Notes under the pieces: model-generated | Told to the model about the DNA's origin: nothing | Database searches by the model: none | What the model saw: only the letters and a program-made list of their open reading frames with translations | Program-made: the position numbers and the translations under genes | Assembly (NCBI GenBank): GCA_016930915.1 | Contig: JAFGFU010000035.1 | Location: forward strand, 1 to 64,000 | Direction: 5' to 3' | DNA from: Campylobacterales bacterium | GTDB lineage: Bacteria > Campylobacterota > Campylobacteria > Campylobacterales > Sulfurospirillaceae | Length of the DNA stretch: 64,000 bases | Part shown: positions 49,155 through 58,827 of the stretch, one piece after another | Layout: each line of letters opens with the position of its first letter | Position numbering within the stretch: the first letter of the stretch is position 1

Positions 49155-50424
49155 TCTATTTGGATTACTCTTCTTATTGATGTTTTTAGGCGTTCCTGTT
49201 TCGGTCTCTTTGGGCGCAAGTACGCTCATTACGGCATTTTTCTTTACCGAAATGGATTTAATGGGTATTACCTCTCATGTTTTTGATGGTCTCAATAAAT
49301 ACACACTTATGGCAATTCCTATGTTTATTTTGGCAGGCTCATTCCTTTCCAAAGGTGGGGCGGCTAAGCGTATTATTGATTTTGCGCAATCCATTGTGGG
49401 GCATCTCCCTGGGGGACTTCCTATCTCTGCAATTTTTGCGTCCATGATTTTTGCAGCGGTTAGTGGAAGTTCACCTGCAACGGTTGCGGCGATTGGCTCG
49501 GTGATGTTTTCGGCTATTAAAGAAGCAGGCTATCCTAGAGGATACGCCATTGGTACAATCGCAACATCCGGAAGTTTGGGTATTTTGATTCCTCCATCCA
49601 TTGTTTTTATTGTTTATGGTGTAACGGCTGATCTTTCTATTGGAAAGCTCTTTATGGCAGGTGTTATTCCTGGTTTATTGCTGGGTTTTATGCTTATGGC
49701 GTTAACATATGTAGGCGCCGTACGTCTTGGTTTTAAACGACAAGAACCAGCTCCTTTTAAAGTACGTTTACAAAAATTCAAAGATGCTTTTTGGGCGCTT
49801 ATGCTTATTGTTTTGGTTATTGGCGGTATTTACGGTGGTCTCTTTACCCCTACAGAAGCGGGAGCGGCCAGTGCAGTGTATGCTTTTTTTGTTTCCGTTT
49901 TTGTGTATAAAGATTTAAAACTTAAAGATGTTTATTCTATTATATTAGAATCAGCGCTCACCAGTTCAATGATTTTCTTTATTATTGCTAATGCGATGAT
50001 TTTTGCACATTTCTTAACCGATGAAACGATTCCTCAGCAAATTACACAAATGATTATGGACGCAAATGTTGGTCCTATCATGTTCTTGGTTATTGTTAAT
50101 ATTTTATTATTGCTTATGGGGCAATTCATGGAGCCTAGCTCGGTTGTTATGATTACCGTGCCACTGCTTTTGCCTTTGGTTGTTGCCTTAGGAATTGATC
50201 CAATTCACTTTGGTGTTGTTATGATTGTAAATATGGAAATTGGTATGATAACCCCACCCGTTGGGCTCAACCTCTTCGTAGCGGCGGGCATGACAGGACT
50301 GAGCCTCAAAGAAGTTGTCGTAGCATCGCTTCCATGGGTAGCCGTGTTATTTGTAGGACTTCTTCTTATTACGTATATTCCTATCATCTCTTTATGGTTA
50401 CCGCAATTGATGTTTGGCGTGTAA
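49141..50424 (+). CDS. dctM: TRAP transporter large permease
   Basis: AIPMFILAGSFLSKGGAAKRIIDFAQSIVGHLPGGLPISAI; ITPPVGLNLFVAAG. Confidence 0.95.
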   Translation: MLMLSLFGLLFLLMFLGVPVSVSLGASTLITAFFFTEMDLMGITSHVFDGLNKYTLMAIPMFILAGSFLSKGGAAKRIIDFAQSIVGHLPGGLPISAIFASMIFAAVSGSSPATVAAIGSVMFSAIKEAGYPRGYAIGTIATSGSLGILIPPSIVFIVYGVTADLSIGKLFMAGVIPGLLLGFMLMALTYVGAVRLGFKRQEPAPFKVRLQKFKDAFWALMLIVLVIGGIYGGLFTPTEAGAASAVYAFFVSVFVYKDLKLKDVYSIILESALTSSMIFFIIANAMIFAHFLTDETIPQQITQMIMDANVGPIMFLVIVNILLLLMGQFMEPSSVVMITVPLLLPLVVALGIDPIHFGVVMIVNMEIGMITPPVGLNLFVAAGMTGLSLKEVVVASLPWVAVLFVGLLLITYIPIISLWLPQLMFGV

Positions 50425-50437
50425 TCTTTACATGTAA

Positions 50438-50468
50438 AAGGTAAGAAGGCTCAAAACCTTCTTACCTT
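50438..50468 (+). terminator. Terminator after dctM, directly abutting a TTTACATGTAAA copy
   Basis: AAGGTAAGAAGG-ctcaaaa-CCTTCTTACCTT then AATTTTT. Confidence 0.85.
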
Positions 50469-50483
50469 AATTTTTATGAACAA

Positions 50484-50548
50484 TTAGGGGTTAGGGCTAA
50501 ACTTTTAACTTTCAGATAAAAAGTTAAAAGTTTAGCCCTGACCCCTAA
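50484..50548. repeat. REP-like inverted pair (R3/R4), about 29-bp arms
   Basis: TTAGGGGTTAGGGCTAAACTTTTAACTTT...AAAGTTAAAAGTTTAGCCCTGACCCCTAA. Confidence 0.9.
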
Positions 50549-50658
50549 TAAGATGTTACAAAGCGATTTCAAAGAGGCTTTTTCCTGAAAGATTTATTGT
50601 AATTTAGAAAATTTTGTGATAGACTTTCCTCGCTTTCAAAAAAATTCAAGGAGACACT

Positions 50659-51960
50659 ATGAAATTAGCTAAACTTAGCTTGGCGGCTATGGTAGTTGCA
50701 GGTCTTGCATCTAGCTCTTTTGCGGCAGATACATTGGCTGACGCATTCAAAAACGGAAAAGTATCAGGTGAGTTAAAAGCATGGTATTTTGACAAAACAA
50801 CTGAAAATGCAACTGGCGATAACAATGCGAATCTTACAAACGTTGGTTTAACCCTAGGTTTTGTAACCGATAGCCTTTATGGTTTCTATGCAGGTGCCAC
50901 ATATCAAGGTAGCTCTATGCCGTTTGTTTCTTCAAGTGATAAATCAGATACAAAGGACGCTTTTAAAAGCCATGAATATGCATCAGGTTCAGTGCTTTCA
51001 GAAGCATATTTAGGGTATAAAATTGGTAAAACCAACGCAAAAATTGGTCGCCAATTTATCTCTACTCCACTTGTAAGTGGTTCAGGCTCTCGTTTCTTTA
51101 AAGAGTCATTTGAAGGTGTGACTGTTGTCAATACTGACATTCCACAAACAACATTGGTTGCTGGTTATGTTAATAAATTCCAAGGTAGAACAAGTACTAT
51201 TTCTGGTAATGGTGATGGTGATGCTCCAACATTTGAAAAAAGTGCAGCATTTAATGGTGCTAGTACACTTTCTTTCGATGGTGCTTATACTGCAGCAATT
51301 ATCAATAAATCAATTACAGGTTTAACCTTAACAGCACAATATGCAGTAGTTAAAGATGTTGTAGATGCTGCTGATGTTGATGTGTACTATACAGAAGCAA
51401 ATTATGTACTTCCAGTTGCAGGCTTTAAACTAGGCTTTGATGCAAACTACAGAGGTTCACGTACTGACACTGGTTTAGACAATCTAAACTACGAAGGTAG
51501 CATGTTCGGTGCGCGTGTATCTATTAAAGAGCTTGCAGGTTTTGGTGCATCATTTGCAGCAACAACAACTAGCAGTAATGATAACGTGATTCTTGGTATG
51601 GGTAATGGAACAAGTACGTATACAGGTACTATGATTCAAGGTTCAGCAGGTTCTACTGCAACAGCAGATACTGATGCTTATAAATTCCAAGTTAATTATG
51701 ATTTCTCAAAAGTAGGCGTAGCAGGTCTTAGTGCAATGGCTCAATACCAATGGACAGATCAAGGACATTCTATCAGCAAAACTACAGGTGCTAAAGGCAA
51801 TGATACAGACTATACCAGTATTGGTGCAGGTGTGTACTACAAAGTGGCTGCGCTTCCAGGTTTAACAACAGGTCTTGAGTATGAGACAAGAGAAGCAGAT
51901 ACAGGAACTACAAAATACGATACAGACGAATTGTGGTTTAAAGCAGGTTACAAATTCTAA
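50659..51960 (+). CDS. Major outer-membrane porin, Campylobacterota OprD-like
   Basis: Signal peptide MKLAKLSLAAMVVAGLASSSFAADTLADAFKNGKVSGEL; barrel strands ending in WFKAGYKF. Confidence 0.85.
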   Translation: MKLAKLSLAAMVVAGLASSSFAADTLADAFKNGKVSGELKAWYFDKTTENATGDNNANLTNVGLTLGFVTDSLYGFYAGATYQGSSMPFVSSSDKSDTKDAFKSHEYASGSVLSEAYLGYKIGKTNAKIGRQFISTPLVSGSGSRFFKESFEGVTVVNTDIPQTTLVAGYVNKFQGRTSTISGNGDGDAPTFEKSAAFNGASTLSFDGAYTAAIINKSITGLTLTAQYAVVKDVVDAADVDVYYTEANYVLPVAGFKLGFDANYRGSRTDTGLDNLNYEGSMFGARVSIKELAGFGASFAATTTSSNDNVILGMGNGTSTYTGTMIQGSAGSTATADTDAYKFQVNYDFSKVGVAGLSAMAQYQWTDQGHSISKTTGAKGNDTDYTSIGAGVYYKVAALPGLTTGLEYETREADTGTTKYDTDELWFKAGYKF

Positions 51961-51981
51961 TTTGTACGAGATTTAAATCCT

Positions 51982-52010
51982 AAGAGGGTGGCACTCGCCA
52001 CTCTCTTTTT
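51982..52010 (+). terminator. Terminator after first porin
   Basis: GAGGGTGGC-actc-GCCACTCTC followed by TTTTTTCTT. Confidence 0.8.
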
Positions 52011-52024
52011 TCTTCCACCCAAAA

Positions 52025-52063
52025 AGGGGTCAGGGCTTGACTTTTAACTTTTAAATTCAAGCC
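52025..52063 (+). repeat. REP-like dispersed repeat, copy R5
   Basis: AGGGGTCAGGGCTTGACTTTTAACTTTTAAATTCAAGCC with GGCTTGA/TCAAGCC stem. Confidence 0.8.
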
Positions 52064-52137
52064 TCTTATGCTAATCATTCTCTTCTTTACACATTCTATG
52101 CTATAATTGTGGATACATTACAACACAAGGCACTACA

Positions 52138-52365
52138 ATGAAAAAAGCCATTAACATTCGTTTAGATGAAACACTTATCCATGAAATAGATACTTATGCA
52201 AAAGAGTTAGACAGAACGCGTACTTATATCATTGAAAAAGCGGTGGGAGGTTATTTTGATACGTTAGATGAAATGATTTCCGATAAACGCATTGATGAAA
52301 TTAAAAGTGGTCAGATGGAAGTTTTTACCTTAGAAGATGCCGCAAAACGCTTGGGACTTCGTTAA
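52138..52365 (+). CDS. Ribbon-helix-helix antitoxin
   Basis: MKKAINIRLDETLIHEIDTYAKELDRTRTYIIEKAVGGYFD. Confidence 0.88.
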   Translation: MKKAINIRLDETLIHEIDTYAKELDRTRTYIIEKAVGGYFDTLDEMISDKRIDEIKSGQMEVFTLEDAAKRLGLR

Positions 52366-52617
52366 GTGTATCAGATTATTGTTCCAAAAATTGTTCTGAA
52401 AGAACTTGAAAGTATTGATAAAATAAACCAGTTACATATTTTTGAAAAAATTAAAGAGTTAGAAGAAGGCAATTTTTCCAACGATAAAGCACTCAAAGGT
52501 AAATACAAAGGCAAATTTCGAAAAAGAGCGGGGAATTACCGTATTATTTATTTGAAAGAGAATGATTTGGTGTTGATTACGCTGGTGCGTATCGCACATA
52601 GAAGAGAAGTGTATTAG
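52366..52617 (+). CDS. RelE/ParE-family toxin
   Basis: IIVPKIVLKELESIDKINQLHIFEKIKELEEGNFSNDKALKGKYKGKFRKRAGNYRIIYLKENDLVLITLVRIAHRREVY; GTG start. Confidence 0.9.
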   Translation: MYQIIVPKIVLKELESIDKINQLHIFEKIKELEEGNFSNDKALKGKYKGKFRKRAGNYRIIYLKENDLVLITLVRIAHRREVY

Positions 52618-52719
52618 TAGAAGACTATTTTTTCACCACCTCTTTATTTGACTTTAGTCAATTTTTTTGTATACTTCTTTTCGTAACCAAACGGTAACAC
52701 ACATTTTTAAGGAGAAAAT

Positions 52720-53949
52720 ATGAAATTAGCTAAACTTAGCTTGGCGGCTATGATGGTTGCTGGACTTGCATCCAGTTCTTTTGCGGCGGACACTTTGGCA
52801 GACGCATTTAAAAATGGTAAAGTAAGTGGTGCTATTCAAGCATACTACTGGACAAAAGATAAAGATGACAATATTGGCAATGCAGATATCTTTTCAACAG
52901 GTTTAGATTTAAGCTATGAGACTGCAAGTTTTTATGGTTTCAAATTTAAAGGTACCTTCCAATCTTCTTCTTCTCCATTTATAAATGATGATGGTGAAGC
53001 TATGTTTGATGGTGATATGCATGGTTCAGGTGCTGTTCTTTCAGAAGCATACCTTTCTTATACATTAGGTAAAACAACAGCATTGGTTGGTCGTATGTAT
53101 CTTGATACACCACTGGTTGCATCAAGTGGTTCTCGTATGACAAAACAATCTTTCGAAGGTGCTGCAATCATCAACACTGACCTTCCAGATACAACCTTAA
53201 TTGCGGGTTATGTTCAAAAATTCCAAGATAGAACCGATGGTGATGGTAACATTGGTAAATTCTCAAAAACATTTGGAACAGGTTCCGGTGCGAGTGGTGT
53301 AAGTCCTGAAATTGAAGATGGTGCGTTTACAGTAGCAGCGATTAATAAATCAATTGCAGGCTTAACTTTAACAGCAGCCTATGCACAAGCTAACGATTTA
53401 AAAGGTATTATGGATAGATTAAGCATCGCATACGCTGAGGCTGATTATCAAGGTAAAGCAGGGAGCTTTAGCTATGGCTTAGCAGCACAGTACTATTACA
53501 ATGATTTTGGTGGCAATGATACAACCTATGATGCAAATAATTTATGGGCAACAAAAGTAAGTTTAGGTTATGATGCTTTTGGTGCTTATGTAGCGTACTC
53601 AAAAGTCAATGACAAAACGAATGGCTTAGGTGTTGTTTCTGGTCTTGGTGGTGGTGCTGACCTTGCTTACACAGGTTCACCAATTATGTCAAGTAGCTAT
53701 GAAAATGATACTGAAGCCTATAAAGTTGGCGCAACATATGCGATTATGAAAAATGCTAATGTAGGTGTAAGTTATACCGTTAATGATATTGATAGCACTG
53801 ATTATAAAGCAGCATTTGCTGCGATTGAAGCAGACTATGCCTTTGAGGGTGCACTTAAAGGTTTAAGTACAGCTGTCATTTATGAAGACGGTAGCAAAGA
53901 CGCTTCTGGCAAAAGTGCTATGAGACTTAATCTTAACTACAAATTCTAA
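52720..53949 (+). CDS. Outer-membrane porin, paralog of 50659..51960
   Basis: Near-identical signal peptide and N-terminus MKLAKLSLAAMMVAGLASSSFAADTLADAFKNGKVSGA; ends LNLNYKF. Confidence 0.85.
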   Translation: MKLAKLSLAAMMVAGLASSSFAADTLADAFKNGKVSGAIQAYYWTKDKDDNIGNADIFSTGLDLSYETASFYGFKFKGTFQSSSSPFINDDGEAMFDGDMHGSGAVLSEAYLSYTLGKTTALVGRMYLDTPLVASSGSRMTKQSFEGAAIINTDLPDTTLIAGYVQKFQDRTDGDGNIGKFSKTFGTGSGASGVSPEIEDGAFTVAAINKSIAGLTLTAAYAQANDLKGIMDRLSIAYAEADYQGKAGSFSYGLAAQYYYNDFGGNDTTYDANNLWATKVSLGYDAFGAYVAYSKVNDKTNGLGVVSGLGGGADLAYTGSPIMSSSYENDTEAYKVGATYAIMKNANVGVSYTVNDIDSTDYKAAFAAIEADYAFEGALKGLSTAVIYEDGSKDASGKSAMRLNLNYKF

Positions 53950-53965
53950 TTCTCTCTTTCGTAAT

Positions 53966-53986
53966 AACCTCGCCTTAGGGCGGGGT
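53966..53986 (+). terminator. Terminator after second porin
   Basis: ACCTCGCC-ttag-GGCGGGGT followed by TTCTTTTTT. Confidence 0.8.
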
Positions 53987-54104
53987 TTCTTTTTTACACG
54001 TTTTTTTCTTCCTGCTTATTTTTTATACACTGCATCTTTCATATGAGATTCGATCTTAAGTAACTTTTTAGTACCATCTTTATCAACTACACTAAGGAGT
54101 TGAC

Positions 54105-55223
54105 ATGAAGAAATTGGCGTTACTTGCTACCTCTGCTGCCGTTTTGGCAACGTTTTCTTATGCGAAAGAGATTAATGTGGGTGTTGTTATGGCGATGAGT
54201 GGACCACTGGCCGCTTATGGACAAACCACCAATGAAGGCATTGAGTTTGCAAATTCATTGCAACCCAAACTTAAAAATGGTGATACCATTAAGCTTATTT
54301 TGGTGGACAATAAAGGCGATAAAGTTGAAACGGCTAATGCTACAACACGTCTTATAAGTTCAGACAAAGTAGTAGGAATCTTAGGCGCACTTACCAGTAC
54401 CAATACGTCACAGGTTATGGCAATTGCTGAGAAAAAAAGTATTCCTGTCATTGCACCTGTTGCAACCAACGATAAACTCACAGAAAATAAAAACTTTGCA
54501 AGTCGTGTTTGTTTTACAGACTCGTTTCAAGGTGAAGTTGTAGCCAATTATGCATTTAAAGACTTAAATCTTAAAACAGCGGTTGTGGTTGTTGATCAAG
54601 CACAAGTGTACTCTTTAGGGCTTGCAAAAGCATTCAAAGAATCTTTTACAAAAAATGGCGGAAAGATTGTTAAAGAGATTAAAGTAAGCTCAGGCGATAA
54701 AGATTTTAAAGCGGTTGTTTCTCAAATCAAAGCGGCAAATCCTGATTTTCTTTTCTTACCAATGTACCATCCTGAAGTTTCTATGATTGCACGTCAAGCA
54801 AAACAAATTGGTTTAAGTAAGCCAATGTTTTCAACCGATGGTGTTGCTAATCAAACGTTTATTGACCTAGGTGGGGACGCTGTTGAGGGACATATGTTTA
54901 CAGACTTCTTTGATTATGGTGCGCCTCCAACTGAGAAATCAAAAGAGTTTATTGCAGCGTATGCGAAAAAAACAGGAAAACAAGAGGTTAACTCTTTTGT
55001 CGCTTTAGGTGCGGATGCGTATAACGTTATGGTGGATGCAATGAATCGTTGTGAAAATCCAGAAGATAGTATTTGTATTAATAACGCTATTAAATCAACG
55101 GTGAATTTTGAGGGTGTTTCAGGTGTGATTAACCTTGATAAAACAGGTAACTCTACCCGTTCTGCGGTTATTAAAGTTGTTACCAATGGAAAAGCGGTCT
55201 ATAAATCAACCGTCAATCCTTAA
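54105..55223 (+). CDS. Liv-type ABC transporter substrate-binding protein
   Basis: INVGVVMAMSGPLAAYGQTTNEGIEFANSL; VVVDQAQVYSLGLAKAFKESF. Confidence 0.93.
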   Translation: MKKLALLATSAAVLATFSYAKEINVGVVMAMSGPLAAYGQTTNEGIEFANSLQPKLKNGDTIKLILVDNKGDKVETANATTRLISSDKVVGILGALTSTNTSQVMAIAEKKSIPVIAPVATNDKLTENKNFASRVCFTDSFQGEVVANYAFKDLNLKTAVVVVDQAQVYSLGLAKAFKESFTKNGGKIVKEIKVSSGDKDFKAVVSQIKAANPDFLFLPMYHPEVSMIARQAKQIGLSKPMFSTDGVANQTFIDLGGDAVEGHMFTDFFDYGAPPTEKSKEFIAAYAKKTGKQEVNSFVALGADAYNVMVDAMNRCENPEDSICINNAIKSTVNFEGVSGVINLDKTGNSTRSAVIKVVTNGKAVYKSTVNP

Positions 55224-55240
55224 TTTTTCTTCATTTTCTC

Positions 55241-55262
55241 TACCTTTACATGTAAAGGTAGA
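55241..55262. repeat. 22-bp perfect palindrome centred on TTTACATGTAAA, probable terminator after the substrate-binding protein gene
   Basis: CTACCTTTACATGTAAAGGTAG; coordinates accurate to about 1 bp. Confidence 0.85.
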
Positions 55263-55320
55263 GATTTTAGAATAGTGCCTATTGTAAGGCATTGTTCTAA
55301 AATTTTTTAGGAGAATCTAT

Positions 55321-56217
55321 TTGGATTTAACAATGTTTATGCAACAAATGGTCAATGGTTTTAGCCTTGGCAGTATGTATGCACTCATTGCTATTGGTTA
55401 TACGATGGTGTATGGTGTATTGCGTCTCATTAACTTTGCACATGGCGATATTATGATGGTGGGTGGTTTTTTAGGATTTTTTGGTATGGAAGTTTTGGGA
55501 CTTCCTTTTGTGGCAGCAGTTCTTTTAGCGATTGTTGGTGCTGCGCTTTTAGGTATGGCAAGCGATAGAGTGGCGTACAGACCCCTTCGTGAAGCTCCAA
55601 AAATTTCGCTTTTAATTACGGCTATTGGTGTGAGCTTTTTTCTTGAAAATGCCTTTAACGTCTTTTTTGGAGGCGTTCCTCGTGCATTTCCTGTGCCTGC
55701 TTACTTAGAGGTGATGGTGGAATTTTTTGGCTTAATGATGCCAATGTCTGCAGTGATTGTTCCTATTATGACAGCGTTTTTATTGAGTGTTATTTTATGG
55801 ATTTTATTTAAAACCAAATACGGTATGGCAATACGAGCACTTGCCTTTGATGTGGGAACGGTAAATTTGATGGGTATTGATGCCAATCGTGTGATTACCC
55901 TTGTTTTTGGAATGGGCTCAGCACTGGCAGCTGTGGGTGGTATCTTTTGGGCAGTGAATTATCCCTCTGTGGAACCAATGATGGGTGTGCTTGTAGGGCT
56001 TAAAGCTTTTGCAGCCGCAGTTGTTGGTGGCATAGGTAGTGTGGGAGGTGCGGTGCTTGGTGGCTTAATCATTGGATTTACTGAAGTTGTTGTCATTGCC
56101 TTTTTCCCAGAACTAGGTGGCTATAAAGATGCCTTTGCATTTATCTTTTTAATTCTTATTTTATTATTTAAGCCTACTGGAATTTTAGGAATTGATTTTG
56201 AAAAGAGTAGGTTTTAA
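55321..56217 (+). CDS. livH: Branched-chain amino acid ABC transporter permease LivH
   Basis: GSMYALIAIGYTMVYGVLRLINFAHGDIMMVGGF. Confidence 0.94.
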   Translation: MDLTMFMQQMVNGFSLGSMYALIAIGYTMVYGVLRLINFAHGDIMMVGGFLGFFGMEVLGLPFVAAVLLAIVGAALLGMASDRVAYRPLREAPKISLLITAIGVSFFLENAFNVFFGGVPRAFPVPAYLEVMVEFFGLMMPMSAVIVPIMTAFLLSVILWILFKTKYGMAIRALAFDVGTVNLMGIDANRVITLVFGMGSALAAVGGIFWAVNYPSVEPMMGVLVGLKAFAAAVVGGIGSVGGAVLGGLIIGFTEVVVIAFFPELGGYKDAFAFIFLILILLFKPTGILGIDFEKSRF

Positions 56218-56218
56218 G

Positions 56219-57256
56219 ATGCAAGCGATGATAAATAAACATTTTTTAATAAAAGTAGGAATGATTTTAGGAACCGTTTGGTTTATTTGGTTTGCCAATG
56301 GGCATTTTGATGAATACACTGTGAGAATTTTAAATAACATTGCCATTTTTGTTATTTTAGCCGTCAGCTACAATTTGATTAATGGCGTAACAGGTCAGTT
56401 TTCACTTGAGCCTAATGGATTTGTAGCTATTGGTGCGTACGTGACAGCACTTTTACTTATCTCCCCAGATGCAAAATCATATCAGTATGCTATTGCGGAT
56501 CCTTATCCTTTTGTCATGACACTTCAATCAAACTTTGTGGTTGCATTACTTTTAAGTGGTTTGTTGGCAATGCTTTTAGCATTGGTGCTTTCCTTCCCTG
56601 TGTTTCGTGTTCGTGGTGATTATTTAGCGATTGTCACGCTTGGTTTTGGTTTTATTATTAAAATTTTAGCCATTAATCATCCTGAAGTGACGAATGGTTC
56701 TTTAGGACTTAATGATATTCCTGAGTTTTCAAATCTCTATTGGACGGGTGGTTTGGCGATTGTTGCAGTTGTTGTTATACTAAACATTGTGAATTCTAAA
56801 TTTGGTCGTGCCATGAAAGCGGTACGTGATGATGAAGATGCCGCCATTGCTATGGGAGTTAATACCTTTAAAGCTAAAACCTTAGCATTTTGTACCAGTG
56901 CTTTTTTTGAAGGTGTTGGTGGAGGATTGCTTGCAGCACTTTTAACGAGTATTTCACCTGATTTATTTGACTTTTTCTTTACATTTCAACTCTTAATTAT
57001 TATTGTTTTAGGAGGGCTTGGAAGTACAACGGGTGCGATTATTGGTACCGTTTTGGTTATGGGTGGTAGCGAATGGATGCGCTTTTTAGATGAGCCTATG
57101 AATCTTTTTGGGTATGAAACGACAGCGATGCCTGGTATGCGAATGGTTGTTTTTTCTTTAGTTTTAATTTTTATTATGCTTTTTGCTCGTGAGGGTGTCA
57201 TGGGAAAACGAGAATTAACCGACCTTTTTAAATCACGTAAAAAGGGTGGCAAATGA
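56219..57256 (+). CDS. livM: Branched-chain amino acid ABC transporter permease LivM
   Basis: LAVSYNLINGVTGQFSLEPNGFVAIGAYVTALL; VRGDYLAIVTLGFGFI; start likely 56219 rather than 56192. Confidence 0.93.
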   Translation: MQAMINKHFLIKVGMILGTVWFIWFANGHFDEYTVRILNNIAIFVILAVSYNLINGVTGQFSLEPNGFVAIGAYVTALLLISPDAKSYQYAIADPYPFVMTLQSNFVVALLLSGLLAMLLALVLSFPVFRVRGDYLAIVTLGFGFIIKILAINHPEVTNGSLGLNDIPEFSNLYWTGGLAIVAVVVILNIVNSKFGRAMKAVRDDEDAAIAMGVNTFKAKTLAFCTSAFFEGVGGGLLAALLTSISPDLFDFFFTFQLLIIIVLGGLGSTTGAIIGTVLVMGGSEWMRFLDEPMNLFGYETTAMPGMRMVVFSLVLIFIMLFAREGVMGKRELTDLFKSRKKGGK

Positions 57257-58020
57257 TTTTAAAAATTGAAAATGTCACTAAAAATTTTGGTGGGGTTAGT
57301 GCTATTAAAGAGACCAGTTTTAGTGTGGCTCCTAAAGAGATTTTTGGGCTTATTGGACCTAATGGCGCAGGTAAAACAACCATGTTTAATATCATTACAG
57401 GCAATTACGAGCCAAGTTCGGGTTCGGTTATTTTTCGTAATGAAGTTTTAAATGGTCTTAAACCCCATCACATTGTGCGTAAAGGCATTGCAAGAACATT
57501 TCAAAATATCAGGCTTTTTTCCAGTATGAGTGTTTTAGATAATGTTTTGATTGGCTTTGATTTTCAAGTACGGTATGGATTTTTAGAGTCTATTATTCGA
57601 TTTCCTCGTTTTTTGAGCGAAGAAAAACGCATTAAAACACGTTCCATGGAGATTTTGGACTATTTTGGGATGAGCGCATTTGCACATGAAAAAGCGGTAG
57701 ATTTGAGTTATGGACAACAACGAAAAGTTGAAATTGCAAGGGCTTTGGCAACAAACCCTGAACTCTTACTTTTAGATGAGCCTGCTGCTGGAATGAATCC
57801 TTCTGAGACAGAGGAGTTAGGAGAGTTGATTAAAAAAGCACGAGTTGACTTTGACCTTACCGTGCTTGTGATCGAGCATGATATGAAATTTGTCAATCAG
57901 CTATGTGACAAAGTGCTTGTTTTAGATTATGGTAAAACAATTTTTGAGGGGAAACCCGCTGATGCTATTCAAGACCCAGAGGTTATTGCTGCGTATTTAG
58001 GAGATTTTCATAATGATTAG
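57253..58020 (+). CDS. livG: Branched-chain amino acid ABC transporter ATP-binding protein LivG
   Basis: GLIGPNGAGKTTMFNIITGNY; LSYGQQRKVEIARALATNPELLLLDEPAAGMNP. Confidence 0.95.
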   Translation: MILKIENVTKNFGGVSAIKETSFSVAPKEIFGLIGPNGAGKTTMFNIITGNYEPSSGSVIFRNEVLNGLKPHHIVRKGIARTFQNIRLFSSMSVLDNVLIGFDFQVRYGFLESIIRFPRFLSEEKRIKTRSMEILDYFGMSAFAHEKAVDLSYGQQRKVEIARALATNPELLLLDEPAAGMNPSETEELGELIKKARVDFDLTVLVIEHDMKFVNQLCDKVLVLDYGKTIFEGKPADAIQDPEVIAAYLGDFHND

Positions 58021-58708
58021 TGTTAAAAATTTACATGTCTATTATGGACTCATTGAGGCAGTAAAGGGAATTGATTTTGAGGTAAAAGAGGGAGAAATTG
58101 TCTCCCTTATCGGCTCTAACGGTGCAGGTAAAAGTTCTACACTTAAGGCTTTACTCAATAGTGTTAAAAAAACAGGCGATATCAATTTTTTAGGGTATGA
58201 CACACGCAATCATAAAACGCACACTTTAGTGCAACATGGACTCTCATTAGTCCCTGAGGGGCGAAAGATTTTTATTAACCTTACCGTAGAAGAGAACCTT
58301 CGTATGGGTGCCTTTAATAACGATGAAAATTATGAGCATTTAAAAGATGCCATGTATGAACTTTTTCCACGTATTAAAGATAAGCGCCATCAACTTGCAG
58401 GAACTATGAGTGGTGGTGAGCAACAAATGTTGGCTATTTCTCGTGCTTTAATGGGTGAACCAAAACTTTTGATGTTGGATGAACCAAGTCTTGGCCTTGC
58501 TCCTAAAATTGTAGGGGAAGTGTTTGAGATTATTCAGCGTTTGAGAGGTGAAGGAATTACCATTCTTTTGGTGGAGCAAAATGCCTTTGCAGCGCTTAAA
58601 ATTTCTGATAAAGCCTATGTATTGGAGAATGGAAAAATTGCTATGAGTGGTGTTGCTTCTGATATGATTGGTGATGATGCCATTCGTAAAAAATACCTCG
58701 GCGGATAA
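58013..58708 (+). CDS. livF: Branched-chain amino acid ABC transporter ATP-binding protein LivF
   Basis: SLIGSNGAGKSSTLKALL; MSGGEQQMLAISRALMGEPKLLMLDEPSLGLAP. Confidence 0.95.
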   Translation: MISVKNLHVYYGLIEAVKGIDFEVKEGEIVSLIGSNGAGKSSTLKALLNSVKKTGDINFLGYDTRNHKTHTLVQHGLSLVPEGRKIFINLTVEENLRMGAFNNDENYEHLKDAMYELFPRIKDKRHQLAGTMSGGEQQMLAISRALMGEPKLLMLDEPSLGLAPKIVGEVFEIIQRLRGEGITILLVEQNAFAALKISDKAYVLENGKIAMSGVASDMIGDDAIRKKYLGG

Positions 58709-58827
58709 GCCAAAAATCTTTACATGTAAACCTCTTTTTTAAGGGGTTTACGCTAACTTTAATGATTTATAAACTATTTACTTTAAAACGGTAACATAAT
58801 CCAATTTTTCTCTAAAAAGGGAGTTTT

